Below are positions 8,796 to 16,748 of a stretch of DNA of 64,000 bases, in pieces. The stretch lies in contig NZ_UWPJ01000039.1 in assembly GCF_900606115.1 (NCBI RefSeq), positions 124,001 through 188,000 on the forward strand, read 5' to 3'. The stretch is from Pigmentiphaga humi. GTDB lineage: Bacteria > Pseudomonadota > Gammaproteobacteria > Burkholderiales > Burkholderiaceae_B. The translations under genes were made by a program, and so were the position numbers. Under the pieces are notes generated by a model, which saw nothing but the letters and a program-made list of their open reading frames with translations, ran no database searches and was not told the DNA's origin. Position 1 is the first letter of the stretch. Every line of letters begins with the position of its first letter.

Positions 8796-9015
8796 CGGCG
8801 GCGCGCCGCTCTTCTATCCACCTTTCCACCTCATGTAAATCCCATGCGACAAGGCGCGTGGTTATCGAGAAGCGGCGGGGAAACTCGCCGCGCTTTTCCA
8901 TGTCGAGGATGGTGCGGTCGGATAGCGGCACCATTTCCAGAAGCTGTTTTCGGTTGATGAGTTTTGTGCCGGGCGCCTTAATGGCGGCGTCGGCGGTAGT
9001 TTCGCTTGTCGTCAT
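8737..9015 (-). CDS. AlpA-family regulator / excisionase-like protein
   Basis: 92 aa. The central segment LINRKQLLEMVPLSDRTI and the following EKRGEFPRRFSI, then AWDLHEVERWIEER, is the winged-helix AlpA (MerR-like) DNA-binding domain. AlpA proteins activate or replace excisionase in P4-like and other prophages. It is the last gene of the leftward operon and converges on int with a 59-bp overlap, which fits a recombination directionality factor acting on the arm sites next door. SD AAGGA lies 7-8 nt before the start. Confidence 0.85.
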   Translation of the reverse strand: MTTSETTADAAIKAPGTKLINRKQLLEMVPLSDRTILDMEKRGEFPRRFSITTRLVAWDLHEVERWIEERRAAAIQQAAPFHRNAEPSHHPA

Positions 9016-9041
9016 CTTCAAGTCCTTGTATATGCAAAAGC

Positions 9042-9077
9042 GCCAGCCTCTATGATTGCCGTTTGGCAAGGGCTGGC
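9042..9077 (-). terminator. Long hairpin between the cytosine methyltransferase and alpA genes
   Basis: GCCAGCC (9042-9048) pairs with GGCTGGC (9071-9077), with an inner stem TTGCC/GGCAA. On the minus strand it is followed by a short CTTTTG stretch. It could reduce readthrough into alpA, or be an mRNA processing or structural element; the T-tract is too short for a confident terminator. Confidence 0.4.
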
Positions 9078-9094
9078 AGCATGGGAATTTCCGA

Positions 9095-11095
9095 TCAAGC
9101 CCGGCGCTGCATAAAGGCCGCTTCGTGGGCGAAGTTGGCGCGTACAAGCGCCTCGGCCTGGGCGGGGGCCACGCTGTTGCCGCACATGCGTACCTGCGCG
9201 GTGATCGTGAGCGGAATGCGGGGAATTTGGCGTGGGTCGCCTGGAACCTGCACCCCGTCCTTGAACAGTAGCCGGGGGTCTGGTATCTCGTGGATGATGT
9301 AATCATCCGGGAACGACTGGGCGCGATATAGCTCCCTTGGCTTGAGCATCCGCAGCGTGATGTCCACCAGCACCCACCAGGTTTCGCCGTACTCCATGAG
9401 CACCATTTCGGCTTCTCCAGAGAAGTGCTCTGGCAGGTGCTCTTGCAGCAGGGCGGCACAAGCCTTGGCCTTGCGCCGGTGCTCTGGGGTAAGTGCTTCT
9501 GCTGGCACCTGGACGCTGGAAACCAGACCCATGCGCGCCTTGGTCGGGATGGTGTGCATGGATTCATCAAGCGCCTGCCACTGGCCGCCGGAGCCGTAGT
9601 ATTTCACCAGGTAGGCCGTGACCATGCGCTGATTGCTGCCGGTGGCGGTGATCGTAGACAGCGGGGCGTCTGCTGGCCGCCCATCGCCATCGTAGAACCC
9701 GCCGTTGGCTTGCTCAAAGAACGTCGTTACCAGGGCGCTCGGTACGCTGCTGGCCGTCACGGAATTAAGCGGCGTCTCGATGTGGCGTATGCCGTTGCTC
9801 CATCGCCGCGCGCCGGTGCTGCATGATTCGCCATGGCCCATGTCAACCAGCGTACCGGCCACCAGGGCTTGCTTGATGCCTCCGGCGACCACTGTTCCAA
9901 GCGGTGCCTCCAGGTCGTGGGTGCGCGGGCGCTGTCCGCTCCTTTCGCCGTAGCCGATAGTGACCAGGTGCGCCCCGACGGCGGCATGGTGAATGCCACC
10001 GGCGGATATAGTGGAAAGAGGGCGCTCTACGCTATGCCCGCCAAGCTGATCTTCCTTGGTTCCGCGCATCGGGGCCAGGACGGGCATCACCACGGCCCGG
10101 TGATTCTCTGTCGTCAGGGTTCCGAACGGCTTGTCTGCTGCAACTGGCTTGCCAGAGTAGGCCGGGCCGCCCGCACCAGTCAGGAACGGCGTCAGAATCG
10201 GCTCGCCCAGCATGTGGTGATTGCCGGTCGTGACGGTCGGTAGTGGATCTTCAATTCCTGCGCCTGGGTGGCCGCTGGTGTTGGTGACGATAAAGGGCGC
10301 GTCACTGGTGAGGACATGCCGCCAAAGCCCCTTGGCGACGCGCCGCTGGGTGTTGGTGGCAAGCGCCTTCTTTCTGTCGAAGATGCTTTGCGCGGGCAGG
10401 CCGAAGTCGATGCACTCGGCGGCCGTTCGATACGGCGCCAGCATGCCAGCCAGGACTTCACGGGAAGCCGGTTCGCCGTGGGTGGCCTCGGGGAAGATGA
10501 TGGGCAGCCCGTCGCGCCGGGCAACCAGGAACAGGCGCTTGCGAATCGTGGGTGCGCCGTTATCGCAGGCCCGAAGCTCTTTCCAGTCCACGGTGTAGCC
10601 GTGCTGCCGGAGCTGTCGAACGAAGGATTCAAACGTCCGCCCCTTGCGGGCCGGGCAGGGGCGCATGCTGCCATCGCTTCCTACGACTACCGGCCCCCAG
10701 GTCTGGAACTCTTCCACGTTCTCCAGCATGAGTACGCGCGGCTTGGTGAGAGCTATCCACCGCATTCCAACCCAAGCAAGCCCACGGATATGCTTCGATA
10801 CCGGGGTGCCGCCCTTGGCTTTTGAGAAATGCTTGCAGTCCGGGGAGAGCCACACCAGGCCCACTGGCTGGCTGTTCGTTACCTTGATCGGGTCAACATC
10901 CCACACGCTTTCGCACAGGTGCTTGGTGTGCGGGTGGTTGAGGGCGTGCATGGCAAGGGCTTCGGGATCGTGGTTGATGGCGATATCTACCGGGCGTCCG
11001 AAAGCCGCCTCCAGGCCGGTCGAGGTTCCACCCCCACCGGCGAAGTTGTCGATGATGAGTTCGCCATGGAACGGCAAGGCAAGTTGCGGGCGCAT
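9095..11095 (-). CDS. Phage C5-cytosine DNA methyltransferase with repeat-rich recognition region
   Basis: 666 aa. Motif I is IDNFAGGGGTSTGLEAAF (15-32), motif IV LSPDCKHFSKAKGG with catalytic Cys87, motif VI ENVEEF (125-130), motif VIII RKRLFLVARR (185-194), and the late motifs YRAQSFPDDY and CGNSVAP near the C-terminus. Between VIII and IX lie about 245 residues made of seven degenerate repeats with a core like PLsTit-(a/t)-x-n-h (starting near residues 284, 323, 359, 398, 442, 478 and 514). It is probably an orphan Dcm-type enzyme that protects phage DNA against host restriction; no cognate endonuclease is adjacent. Confidence 0.93.
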   Translation of the reverse strand: MRPQLALPFHGELIIDNFAGGGGTSTGLEAAFGRPVDIAINHDPEALAMHALNHPHTKHLCESVWDVDPIKVTNSQPVGLVWLSPDCKHFSKAKGGTPVSKHIRGLAWVGMRWIALTKPRVLMLENVEEFQTWGPVVVGSDGSMRPCPARKGRTFESFVRQLRQHGYTVDWKELRACDNGAPTIRKRLFLVARRDGLPIIFPEATHGEPASREVLAGMLAPYRTAAECIDFGLPAQSIFDRKKALATNTQRRVAKGLWRHVLTSDAPFIVTNTSGHPGAGIEDPLPTVTTGNHHMLGEPILTPFLTGAGGPAYSGKPVAADKPFGTLTTENHRAVVMPVLAPMRGTKEDQLGGHSVERPLSTISAGGIHHAAVGAHLVTIGYGERSGQRPRTHDLEAPLGTVVAGGIKQALVAGTLVDMGHGESCSTGARRWSNGIRHIETPLNSVTASSVPSALVTTFFEQANGGFYDGDGRPADAPLSTITATGSNQRMVTAYLVKYYGSGGQWQALDESMHTIPTKARMGLVSSVQVPAEALTPEHRRKAKACAALLQEHLPEHFSGEAEMVLMEYGETWWVLVDITLRMLKPRELYRAQSFPDDYIIHEIPDPRLLFKDGVQVPGDPRQIPRIPLTITAQVRMCGNSVAPAQAEALVRANFAHEAAFMQRRA

Positions 11096-11109
11096 CGGAT
11101 GATTTCCTC

Positions 11110-11137
11110 AAAAAAATAGGGCGCTCGATGGCGCCCT
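11110..11137 (-). terminator. Minus-strand terminator between the HNH gene and the methyltransferase gene
   Basis: AGGGCGC (11118-11124) and GCGCCCT (11131-11137) form a 7-bp stem. On the minus strand the hairpin is followed by a run of seven T residues (A-run 11110-11116 on the plus strand). It could attenuate transcription before the methyltransferase unless antitermination operates (see the boxA in the operon leader). Confidence 0.75.
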
Positions 11138-11166
11138 GGGTGTTGGTGAATGCCCTTCGTGGAGGG

Positions 11167-11607
11167 CTATCTATGTATCTGCATGTGATGCTCGCGGCAA
11201 AGCCAAATCACTTCCAGCGGCTTGTCGTAGTCAGGGTGGTGAGCTTCTGTCAATTCGGAGCCGCATACCCCGCAAGGCATTCTTGTCAGTCGCCCGTCGC
11301 GTAGCGCATTGGAGACTGCGTTATGGGCAACTCGGTGCTTCTTGTGGTTGAAGGAATAGCGAGCTGTTGCCCTGTCATGTGCGGCCTTTCCAGCAGGAGT
11401 TTTTCTGTACCGTGCTTCCACCTGCTTTTTCTCGGCCCGCCGATCTCTTTCGTACTGACGGTATTGGTCGATGTTGTCAGCGCGATTTTTCTTTGCATCG
11501 GCCTTGGAGCACGATTTGCATTTATTGAAGTGTCCATCGGCCATCTTGGGATGCCTGTAGAACTCGTTCAGTGGCTTAACTTTCTTGCAGGCGAAGCATG
11601 TCTTCAT
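11167..11607 (-). CDS. HNH-like zinc-binding phage protein
   Basis: 146 aa. An N-terminal zinc ribbon (CFACKKVKPLNEFYRH, then KCKSC) is followed by a basic helical linker and a C-terminal Cys/His-rich core (CGVCGSELTEAHHPDY, CREHHMQIHR) resembling the beta-beta-alpha metal site of HNH nucleases. This two-part layout is common in phage HNH-type proteins. It may nick or cleave DNA, but the catalytic histidine pattern is only partly canonical, so nuclease activity is inferred. Located between ssb and a terminator. Confidence 0.7.
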   Translation of the reverse strand: MKTCFACKKVKPLNEFYRHPKMADGHFNKCKSCSKADAKKNRADNIDQYRQYERDRRAEKKQVEARYRKTPAGKAAHDRATARYSFNHKKHRVAHNAVSNALRDGRLTRMPCGVCGSELTEAHHPDYDKPLEVIWLCREHHMQIHR

Positions 11608-11625
11608 TGTGTCCTCCAGTGACCG

Positions 11626-12135
11626 CTAGAAGGGAATGTCGTCGTCCATGTCGGCAAAACTGGTGGCCGGTGGCGCTGGCGGTCGTTGCGCGGGAGCTGC
11701 GCTGCTCGCTGGCGGAGCCTGTCGTGCTGGTGGTTGCCGTCGTTGGGCGCCGCCGTCGCCTTGGTAATGACCGCCGTTACTGCCGCCGTCGCCGTCGCGT
11801 CCGCCGCCCAGCATTTGCATCTGTTCGGCCACGATGTCCGTGGAGTAGCGATCTTGCCCGGTTTCCTTGTCCTGCCACTTGCGCGTTTTCAGGCGGCCCT
11901 CGATGTAGACCGAACGGCCTTTGCGCAGGTATTCGCCCGCAATCTCGGCCAGGCGGTTATAGAAAACGACGCGGTGCCATTCGGTGTCTTCGCGGCGTTC
12001 GCCGGTGTTGCGGTCTTTCCATTGCGACGTGGTGGCAATGGATATGTTGCAGATTGCGCTGCCGTCCGGCGTGTAGCGCACCTCCGGGTCGCGCCCAAGG
12101 TTGCCAACCAGTATCACCTTGTTGACTGAAGCCAT
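11626..12135 (-). CDS. ssb: Single-stranded DNA-binding protein
   Basis: 169 aa. The OB-fold domain starts [19 protein letters not shown] and runs to about residue 110, with [16 protein letters not shown] and [14 protein letters not shown] Gly/Pro/Gln-rich linker then leads to the acidic partner-binding tip DMDDDIPF. Coordinates coating of ssDNA during phage recombination and replication. It belongs with the ERF, exonuclease and RdgC genes of the same operon. The start is the ATG before ASVNK; 29 residues upstream in frame are non-homologous. Confidence 0.97.
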   Translation of the reverse strand: MASVNKVILVGNLGRDPEVRYTPDGSAICNISIATTSQWKDRNTGERREDTEWHRVVFYNRLAEIAGEYLRKGRSVYIEGRLKTRKWQDKETGQDRYSTDIVAEQMQMLGGGRDGDGGSNGGHYQGDGGAQRRQPPARQAPPASSAAPAQRPPAPPATSFADMDDDIPF

Positions 12136-12163
12136 ATTGATTCCTTCTTGTGTTGGTGGCCCG

Positions 12164-12397
12164 TCAGTGCGCGCGCTGGCGGCGCACGACCTCGGCGGCC
12201 AGTTGCCTTGCGGCCCCGTCAATCGGTAGCCGCCCTGTGTCCATCATTCCGTTGCGCCAGCCGTGCCAGTAGGACTTGCTCTTGTCGCTGCCAGGCTCGG
12301 GTGCGCCGCCAAGGCCCGCCCGGTATCCTGCAACGCACTCGTCGTCATCCAGAAACGCCAGCTCTGCGGCGGTGGAAAGCGGGCTGTATTCACTCAT
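12164..12397 (-). CDS. Small Rmf/CrpP-like protein
   Basis: 77 aa. The segment [11 protein letters not shown] followed by a short linker and YWHGWRNG matches the Rmf/CrpP family layout (G-Y-x-A-G ... WxxGW), which includes the ribosome modulation factor. Phage copies are common and their role is not settled; ribosome binding is an inference from the family. It overlaps the upstream gene by 8 nt. Confidence 0.55.
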   Translation of the reverse strand: MSEYSPLSTAAELAFLDDDECVAGYRAGLGGAPEPGSDKSKSYWHGWRNGMMDTGRLPIDGAARQLAAEVVRRQRAH

Positions 12398-12695
12398 TTG
12401 CTCTTTCCTCTGCCTGTACCGGCCAGCGTCCGCCCAGGCGTGTGATGAGCTGCCGGACGCCGCGCCGCCGCTCTTTGCTGCCGCGAACAATCCAAAGCCC
12501 CGTTCCGGGCCAAAAATCCACGACCGCGCCCTGGCCGGAAACGATCAAGTGAGATCCTTCGTTCTTCGATTCAAAAGAAATGCCAGCCTCGGTCAGCAGC
12601 CTTGATGATGACTCACGATTGCTGCTGCGCCTGCGCTGGCTTTCCTCTTTCATGGCTGGGCGCACGTCGCGCCAGTAATCTCCCATGTCGCCCAT
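12390..12695 (-). CDS. Conserved phage protein of unknown function
   Basis: 101 aa with a strong SD (AGGAGG) before the ATG. The N-terminal half is basic and polar (QRRRSSNRESSSRLL); the C-terminal half has VVDFWPGTGLWIVRG and a basic helix. This resembles a small phage family in recombination operons but I cannot name a function. Overlaps the Rmf-like gene by 8 nt, so it is co-translated in the leftward operon. Confidence 0.7.
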   Translation of the reverse strand: MGDMGDYWRDVRPAMKEESQRRRSSNRESSSRLLTEAGISFESKNEGSHLIVSGQGAVVDFWPGTGLWIVRGSKERRRGVRQLITRLGGRWPVQAEERANE

Positions 12696-12716
12696 GGTGG
12701 CCTCCTGTAAGGTTTG

Positions 12717-13286
12717 TTATGAATGCGGCTCCCGTGCTGTGGCAAGGTGAGCCAGGGCGCACTTGATGGCCTCCGGCACGAGCCTGGCCGGGTCGGGGCA
12801 ATCCCTGTCCGGCATGCGGATGAAGCCGAACTCAATGCCGTTGCTGATGAACTGGTCTGCCTGCTGAAGCGCCCTGACGCACTGTGCCAGCGGCCCGGAC
12901 AGCAGGCGCCGCACTTCCTTCAGCTCATGATTCCTGTACGCTGAATCGACGTAGACCCGGTGGTACTTGCTGGCGCCCACGAAAGCGTCAGCCGCTTCCT
13001 TGGTGAGATAGAACTGGCCGGTGTAGCGCCAACTCCATTCGTAGCCGGTGCGTGTCCAGTTCTCCGGCTCCTTGCCGAATCGGGTGTAGTAGCGGTCAAG
13101 GGCGCGGGATTTTTGAGGGTCGGCCAAGTCGCCCTCGCAAAACCAGCCTACATCGGAGGCGTAATCCGGGTCGATTCCCGTCACCAACACGCGCTCCTGA
13201 ATGCAATACACGGGGCTGGCGGTGTATGCGTTATCCTGCTCTTTGAGCTTGGCGGCCAGCGCGTCCAGAAACTCTACGTGACCCAT
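12717..13286 (-). CDS. Conserved phage protein of unknown function
   Basis: 189 aa. No domain was recognised. Visible features are an aromatic central part (WFCEGD, EWSWRYTGQFYLTKEAADAF) and a C-terminal segment with Cys residues. Its start codon overlaps the stop of the upstream Gp37/Gp68-like gene (TAATG) and is preceded by GGAGG, so translation is coupled. An early role in DNA metabolism is suggested only by the operon. Confidence 0.7.
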   Translation of the reverse strand: MGHVEFLDALAAKLKEQDNAYTASPVYCIQERVLVTGIDPDYASDVGWFCEGDLADPQKSRALDRYYTRFGKEPENWTRTGYEWSWRYTGQFYLTKEAADAFVGASKYHRVYVDSAYRNHELKEVRRLLSGPLAQCVRALQQADQFISNGIEFGFIRMPDRDCPDPARLVPEAIKCALAHLATAREPHS

Positions 13287-14212
13287 TACGATGCCTCCGG
13301 GAATCCGTTGTGTTCAATGCCGTTGAGCAGGCGACCGGCGGCGGACTTCCCGGCCCGCCCCATGATCGTGCCGTCTGGAAATGTGTGTTTCTTTCCGTTG
13401 ACGGGTACACCCTCCGCGTGGCCCATCATCGGAACCCACTCGCCCCATTGCTTGAACAGGAACGGCACACCTTCAGCCTCGCATTGGTCGCGCAGGCTTT
13501 GCGCCCATTCCGGGTGCATGGGGCGTGAGCCTGGGCCGCTTTCGCCGCCGGTTATCACCCAGTCAATGCGCGGGCGCAGCATGTCGTCCATCGTTCGGAG
13601 CGCGTTTATTCTGGCCGGGGAAGCGCCGTCCTTCGTCGGAACGGGGATGTCGGTGAGCTTCACCGGCCCCAGCAGCGGCTCCATGCTCAAGAAGCGAATG
13701 GCAGCCGGTAGCGAGAGAAGCTTGGGGATGTCGCGGTCTGCTTCCTGCTGGTTCACTACCGTTATGCCCAGCCAGACATTGCTGGGAAGGCGCGGCTCAT
13801 CCAGCAGGTCGAGCCAGAACAGGCGCTGGGCAACTTCCGCCATCATGGCGGCGACGTTGCCGACGCGCTTGGTGACAAGCAGCCAGTCCAGGTGAGGGGT
13901 GCGCTCAATGAGCTGGAACAGGTCGGCCCGCCAGGACGCCGGTACGGCGTTGTCGAATACGTCCGCCAATGAGGCGGAGAAGACGCGGTAGCGGATGCCC
14001 TGGCGCTCGGCGTTGGCGTTCCAGGTCAAGGGCTTGCGCCAGTATGAATCCCTGGTGCGGTGCCGCTCTGCTCCAGAACCCCACTCAACAAGCCCGCTGC
14101 GCTTTGCCCAGCCTTCGGCGTAGCAGTTGTCGCAGCCCGGCCCCACGCGCTGGCAACCATACCAGGGGTTGAAGGTGTGATTTGCCCACTCGATTTTCGT
14201 GTTCTCGGCCAT
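13286..14212 (-). CDS. Phage Gp37/Gp68 family protein (DUF5131)
   Basis: 308 aa from the ATG; an in-frame TTG two codons upstream is possible. Hallmarks are IEWANHTFNPWYGC, GPGCDNCYAE, WLLVTKR, FLSMEPLLGP and WVITGGESGPGSRPM followed by FLFKQWGEW. The family is widespread in phages and resembles radical-SAM-type barrels; the N-terminal Cys-x7-Cys-x2-Cys spacing would suit an Fe-S or metal site. The biochemical role is not established; a nucleotide- or DNA-modification role is a guess. Confidence 0.85.
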   Translation of the reverse strand: MAENTKIEWANHTFNPWYGCQRVGPGCDNCYAEGWAKRSGLVEWGSGAERHRTRDSYWRKPLTWNANAERQGIRYRVFSASLADVFDNAVPASWRADLFQLIERTPHLDWLLVTKRVGNVAAMMAEVAQRLFWLDLLDEPRLPSNVWLGITVVNQQEADRDIPKLLSLPAAIRFLSMEPLLGPVKLTDIPVPTKDGASPARINALRTMDDMLRPRIDWVITGGESGPGSRPMHPEWAQSLRDQCEAEGVPFLFKQWGEWVPMMGHAEGVPVNGKKHTFPDGTIMGRAGKSAAGRLLNGIEHNGFPEAS

Positions 14213-14214
14213 GG

Positions 14215-14742
14215 TCAATCATCCTTGTTCTTGGCGTCGTGCTCCGCCTTCGCCTGTCGGTAGTGAGCTTCGGAGCAAAAGCCTTGGCCCATCCATAGAT
14301 GGTGTGATGGGCGACCGCAGAAGCAGACAGGGAATGGGTCGGCGCGGTTGGCGTCAAACCATGCTTGCGCCTCTTTTCCATACGGCTCATCCTCGTCAGG
14401 GATGTGGCCGGGGCCGAATAGGCCGTTTTGAATCCAGACCATGGCCGCATCAGCACCCCGTCCGTGCTGCCACTCAATCCATGCTGCCTGGTTGGCTACC
14501 ACCATGTCGTGGATGATCTTGCCCAGGTCGTTGCCAACGCTCTTGAGTCTGGCTACTTCGTTCTCAAGCGCGTGACTTCGGTCGCGCAGGATCTGCTGAA
14601 TCAAGGCATCAACGGCCATTTCGCTGCCGAACTCCACGTAGCCCTGGGCGTTGATTCTGCCGCCGACGTGGGCCACGCGCTGCGCCAGCGTCATGCCCTT
14701 GGTGGGGCTGTCGGCGGCTGGTGTTTTGCTTTCTTCTGTCAT
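14215..14742 (-). CDS. Conserved phage protein with C-terminal Cys/His cluster
   Basis: 175 aa. The first 110 residues are helical (VALIQQ-type helices around residues 45-90); the C-terminus has a compact CFCGRPSHH and GFCSEAHYRQ cluster that looks like a small zinc site. The start overlaps the end of the upstream 64-aa gene by 4 nt (ATGA). Function unknown. Confidence 0.7.
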   Translation of the reverse strand: MTEESKTPAADSPTKGMTLAQRVAHVGGRINAQGYVEFGSEMAVDALIQQILRDRSHALENEVARLKSVGNDLGKIIHDMVVANQAAWIEWQHGRGADAAMVWIQNGLFGPGHIPDEDEPYGKEAQAWFDANRADPFPVCFCGRPSHHLWMGQGFCSEAHYRQAKAEHDAKNKDD

Positions 14743-14933
14743 TTCGACCTCAATTGGTTCATGTGTTCCAGGACATCACGCTCGGCGGACTCGGTGACGG
14801 GGTGATGCCCCAGCGCGCGCCCGCACTGGCCGTCTTCCAGTGCGGCGATGGTCAATTGCTCCACCAGCTCGGTGTGCTCTTTCTTCCATCGCTCCAGGGC
14901 TTCGTGGGAAAGGTTGATGATGGCCGCTGTCAT
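14739..14933 (-). CDS. Small phage protein (64 aa)
   Basis: 64 aa, coupled by ATGA overlaps to genes on both sides, which strongly supports it being real despite its size. Predicted mostly alpha-helical (ALERWKKEHTELVEQL). No family recognised. Confidence 0.65.
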   Translation of the reverse strand: MTAAIINLSHEALERWKKEHTELVEQLTIAALEDGQCGRALGHHPVTESAERDVLEHMNQLRSK

Positions 14934-15463
14934 GCTTCAGCGCCGGACAGGGCGGCTTGTTGCTTGGCGTCCTGAATTCGGCTCAAGTGCGTCAGGTAGT
15001 AGACGGCGGCTTCCACCTCTTCCGGCATCAATATCTGAGGGTCGCGGTTGCGGGTTTCGTCCAGTAGGCCAATGGAGAAAATCAAGGAGCCATGCTTCGG
15101 GCCGTAGCCGTAGCCATGGTCTGATCGTTGACCGTGCCAGCGGTCGTAGCTCTTCGTGCTGAAGTGCTGTTCCCACAGTTTGCCGCCGCCGTGCAGGGAT
15201 AATTCCTTGATGGCATCATGCAGGGCGCTGGCGCGATCCTCCCCGGCGCTGGCGTAGCTGCCATGAACGCGCAACACGGTTTCTGCCAGGGCAATCTGGT
15301 CGCTATCAAGGCCAGAGACAGACTCGTTTATGGACTGCCTGATCTTGGAGATTCGTTCCCGAATGGCGGTGCGGTTGGCGTTGTATTCGTTATCCAGGCT
15401 CTTCAGCGACTGCTGGGCGGCGTGTAGTGCCACATAAGATTCTGTCAGTCTGCTACTCCGCAT
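14930..15463 (-). CDS. Phage protein of unknown function with N-terminal coiled coil
   Basis: 177 aa from the ATG preceded by GGAGGTGA; an in-frame ATG 12 codons upstream lies deeper inside rdgC. Residues about 10-60 form a coiled coil, followed by a Gly/His-rich part (GKLWEQHFSTKSYDRWHG, GYGYGPKHG) and a helical end. The start overlaps rdgC by 11 nt. Function unknown; context suggests a recombination accessory. Confidence 0.7.
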   Translation of the reverse strand: MRSSRLTESYVALHAAQQSLKSLDNEYNANRTAIRERISKIRQSINESVSGLDSDQIALAETVLRVHGSYASAGEDRASALHDAIKELSLHGGGKLWEQHFSTKSYDRWHGQRSDHGYGYGPKHGSLIFSIGLLDETRNRDPQILMPEEVEAAVYYLTHLSRIQDAKQQAALSGAEA

Positions 15464-16352
15464 GGCGTTCACCTCCAAGCCCTTCCACCAGGTCATCAAT
15501 CAGCCGGGAAAGCTCGCCGCTCATCAGGGTGAAATCGGAATCGAATTGCTCGGTTTCGTCTTCGGCAGGGGCGCGGCCCTCTTGCAGCACGTCCAGCGGC
15601 ACAATGCGCTTCAGCTCCATGCCGTCGGTGAGCATGAAAGAAACCTTATCCGCCCAGGTCAGCGCCATGCGGGTGCATTGCTTACCGGCTTCGACGTGGC
15701 GCCGGGCGTCGTCCAGCTCCACGGTTTCGCGGACATATCGCACCGCGCCGCCGCTTTCTGACGTGGAGCGCAGCTCGGTGTCGCTGTCGATGGTGAAGTT
15801 GGCTGGCGGTTCATCGCTGATAAGCCAGTTGGACATGGCTGCCGCCGGTGACACCTCGGTGTAGAGCGGCATGGCGGGGAAGGGGTCAAGCGCCTTGGCA
15901 AGAGCGCCCATTACCTCATCGCTCTTTGCTGCCGTGGCCGTGTCGATCACCAGCCAGCGGTTCTTGATGTCAATCCACACGCGGGTGTCGCGGTACTGGC
16001 TGAATGCCTTGGGAAGCAGCTCATCGGTGATCTGCTCCTTGATTTCCTTCATCTGCCTGCGGCCAGGCCGGTAGCCTTGCTGCTCTTCGACCTCTTTGGC
16101 GCGGGCGGCGGTGAATTGGTTGATGACGGTCGTTGGCAGAATCTTCGACTCCACGCGCAGCGTCAGCAGGTAGTTGCCGTCGATGGCATGCACCAGGCCG
16201 GATTCAGGGCGAGGTGGAACCCAGCCCATTGCCGTCATTTCAGTTGCACCGCCAGGGCGAAACGCCGTTGCCCCCAGAGCATCCTCAAGGGCAGTGGCGT
16301 CCAGGCTCCAGGAGGGTGAAAGCCGGAAGATTCTTAGGTTTTTGAACCACAT
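15453..16352 (-). CDS. rdgC: Recombination-associated protein RdgC
   Basis: 299 aa. The N-terminus MWFKNLRIFRL and the internal GYRPGRRQMKEIKEQ are diagnostic of RdgC, a ring-shaped non-specific DNA-binding protein that inhibits RecA filament formation. Here it sits in the phage recombination operon with exonuclease, annealase and SSB genes, a combination seen in beta-proteobacterial prophages; it could favour single-strand annealing over RecA-dependent exchange. Full length compared with the approximately 300-aa bacterial family. Confidence 0.96.
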   Translation of the reverse strand: MWFKNLRIFRLSPSWSLDATALEDALGATAFRPGGATEMTAMGWVPPRPESGLVHAIDGNYLLTLRVESKILPTTVINQFTAARAKEVEEQQGYRPGRRQMKEIKEQITDELLPKAFSQYRDTRVWIDIKNRWLVIDTATAAKSDEVMGALAKALDPFPAMPLYTEVSPAAAMSNWLISDEPPANFTIDSDTELRSTSESGGAVRYVRETVELDDARRHVEAGKQCTRMALTWADKVSFMLTDGMELKRIVPLDVLQEGRAPAEDETEQFDSDFTLMSGELSRLIDDLVEGLGGERHAE

Positions 16353-16373
16353 GATGAATTCCTTTTGTTGGGC

Positions 16374-16748
16374 CTATTCGGCGTGGCCCGTGTTGATCTG
16401 CATAGGGGTGGATTCGACAATGGCGATGATTTCGCTCATGGCTTCGCGTGTGCTGATTCCGCCTTCTGCCTGATGTCTTTGAATGACGGCGGAAATTTGG
16501 GTTAGGGCCGCCTCCGCGCCAACTTCCTGGCTTTTTTCAATCGCCGGAATGGGGCGCAGCTTGGGGAAATCTTTTATGCGACACGCTTCTTCTATCGCTG
16601 CTTTTAAGGAGGCAACAATCGGCCTAGTGTCCGCATCATCCAATGTGATTGATTCGATGCCTCCGCATGACGGGCAAAAACGAATGGCGGGATTTTGCCC
16701 GGCCAGCGCCGGGCTGGCCGGGGGGCTGCCGTGATGCTGGCCGTCCAT
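16374..16748 (-). CDS. Small phage protein with CxxC motif
   Basis: 124 aa. A CPSCGG pair at about residues 25-30 is the only recognisable motif and may bind zinc with other ligands. The remainder is helical. Its ATG overlaps the stop of the exonuclease/KTSC gene (TAATG). Function unknown. Confidence 0.65.
   Translation of the reverse strand: MDGQHHGSPPASPALAGQNPAIRFCPSCGGIESITLDDADTRPIVASLKAAIEEACRIKDFPKLRPIPAIEKSQEVGAEAALTQISAVIQRHQAEGGISTREAMSEIIAIVESTPMQINTGHAE

Noticed and set aside
8737-9570. 277-codon open frame as one long protein
   Set aside because: Only the last 92 residues match a family (AlpA); the upstream part is antisense-type sequence over the methyltransferase end, and a good SD precedes the internal ATG.
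9095-11607. Restriction-modification pair formed by the cytosine methyltransferase and the HNH gene
   Set aside because: The genes are separated by a terminator, the HNH protein is small and of a type common in phages without methyltransferase partners, and it has no specificity domain.
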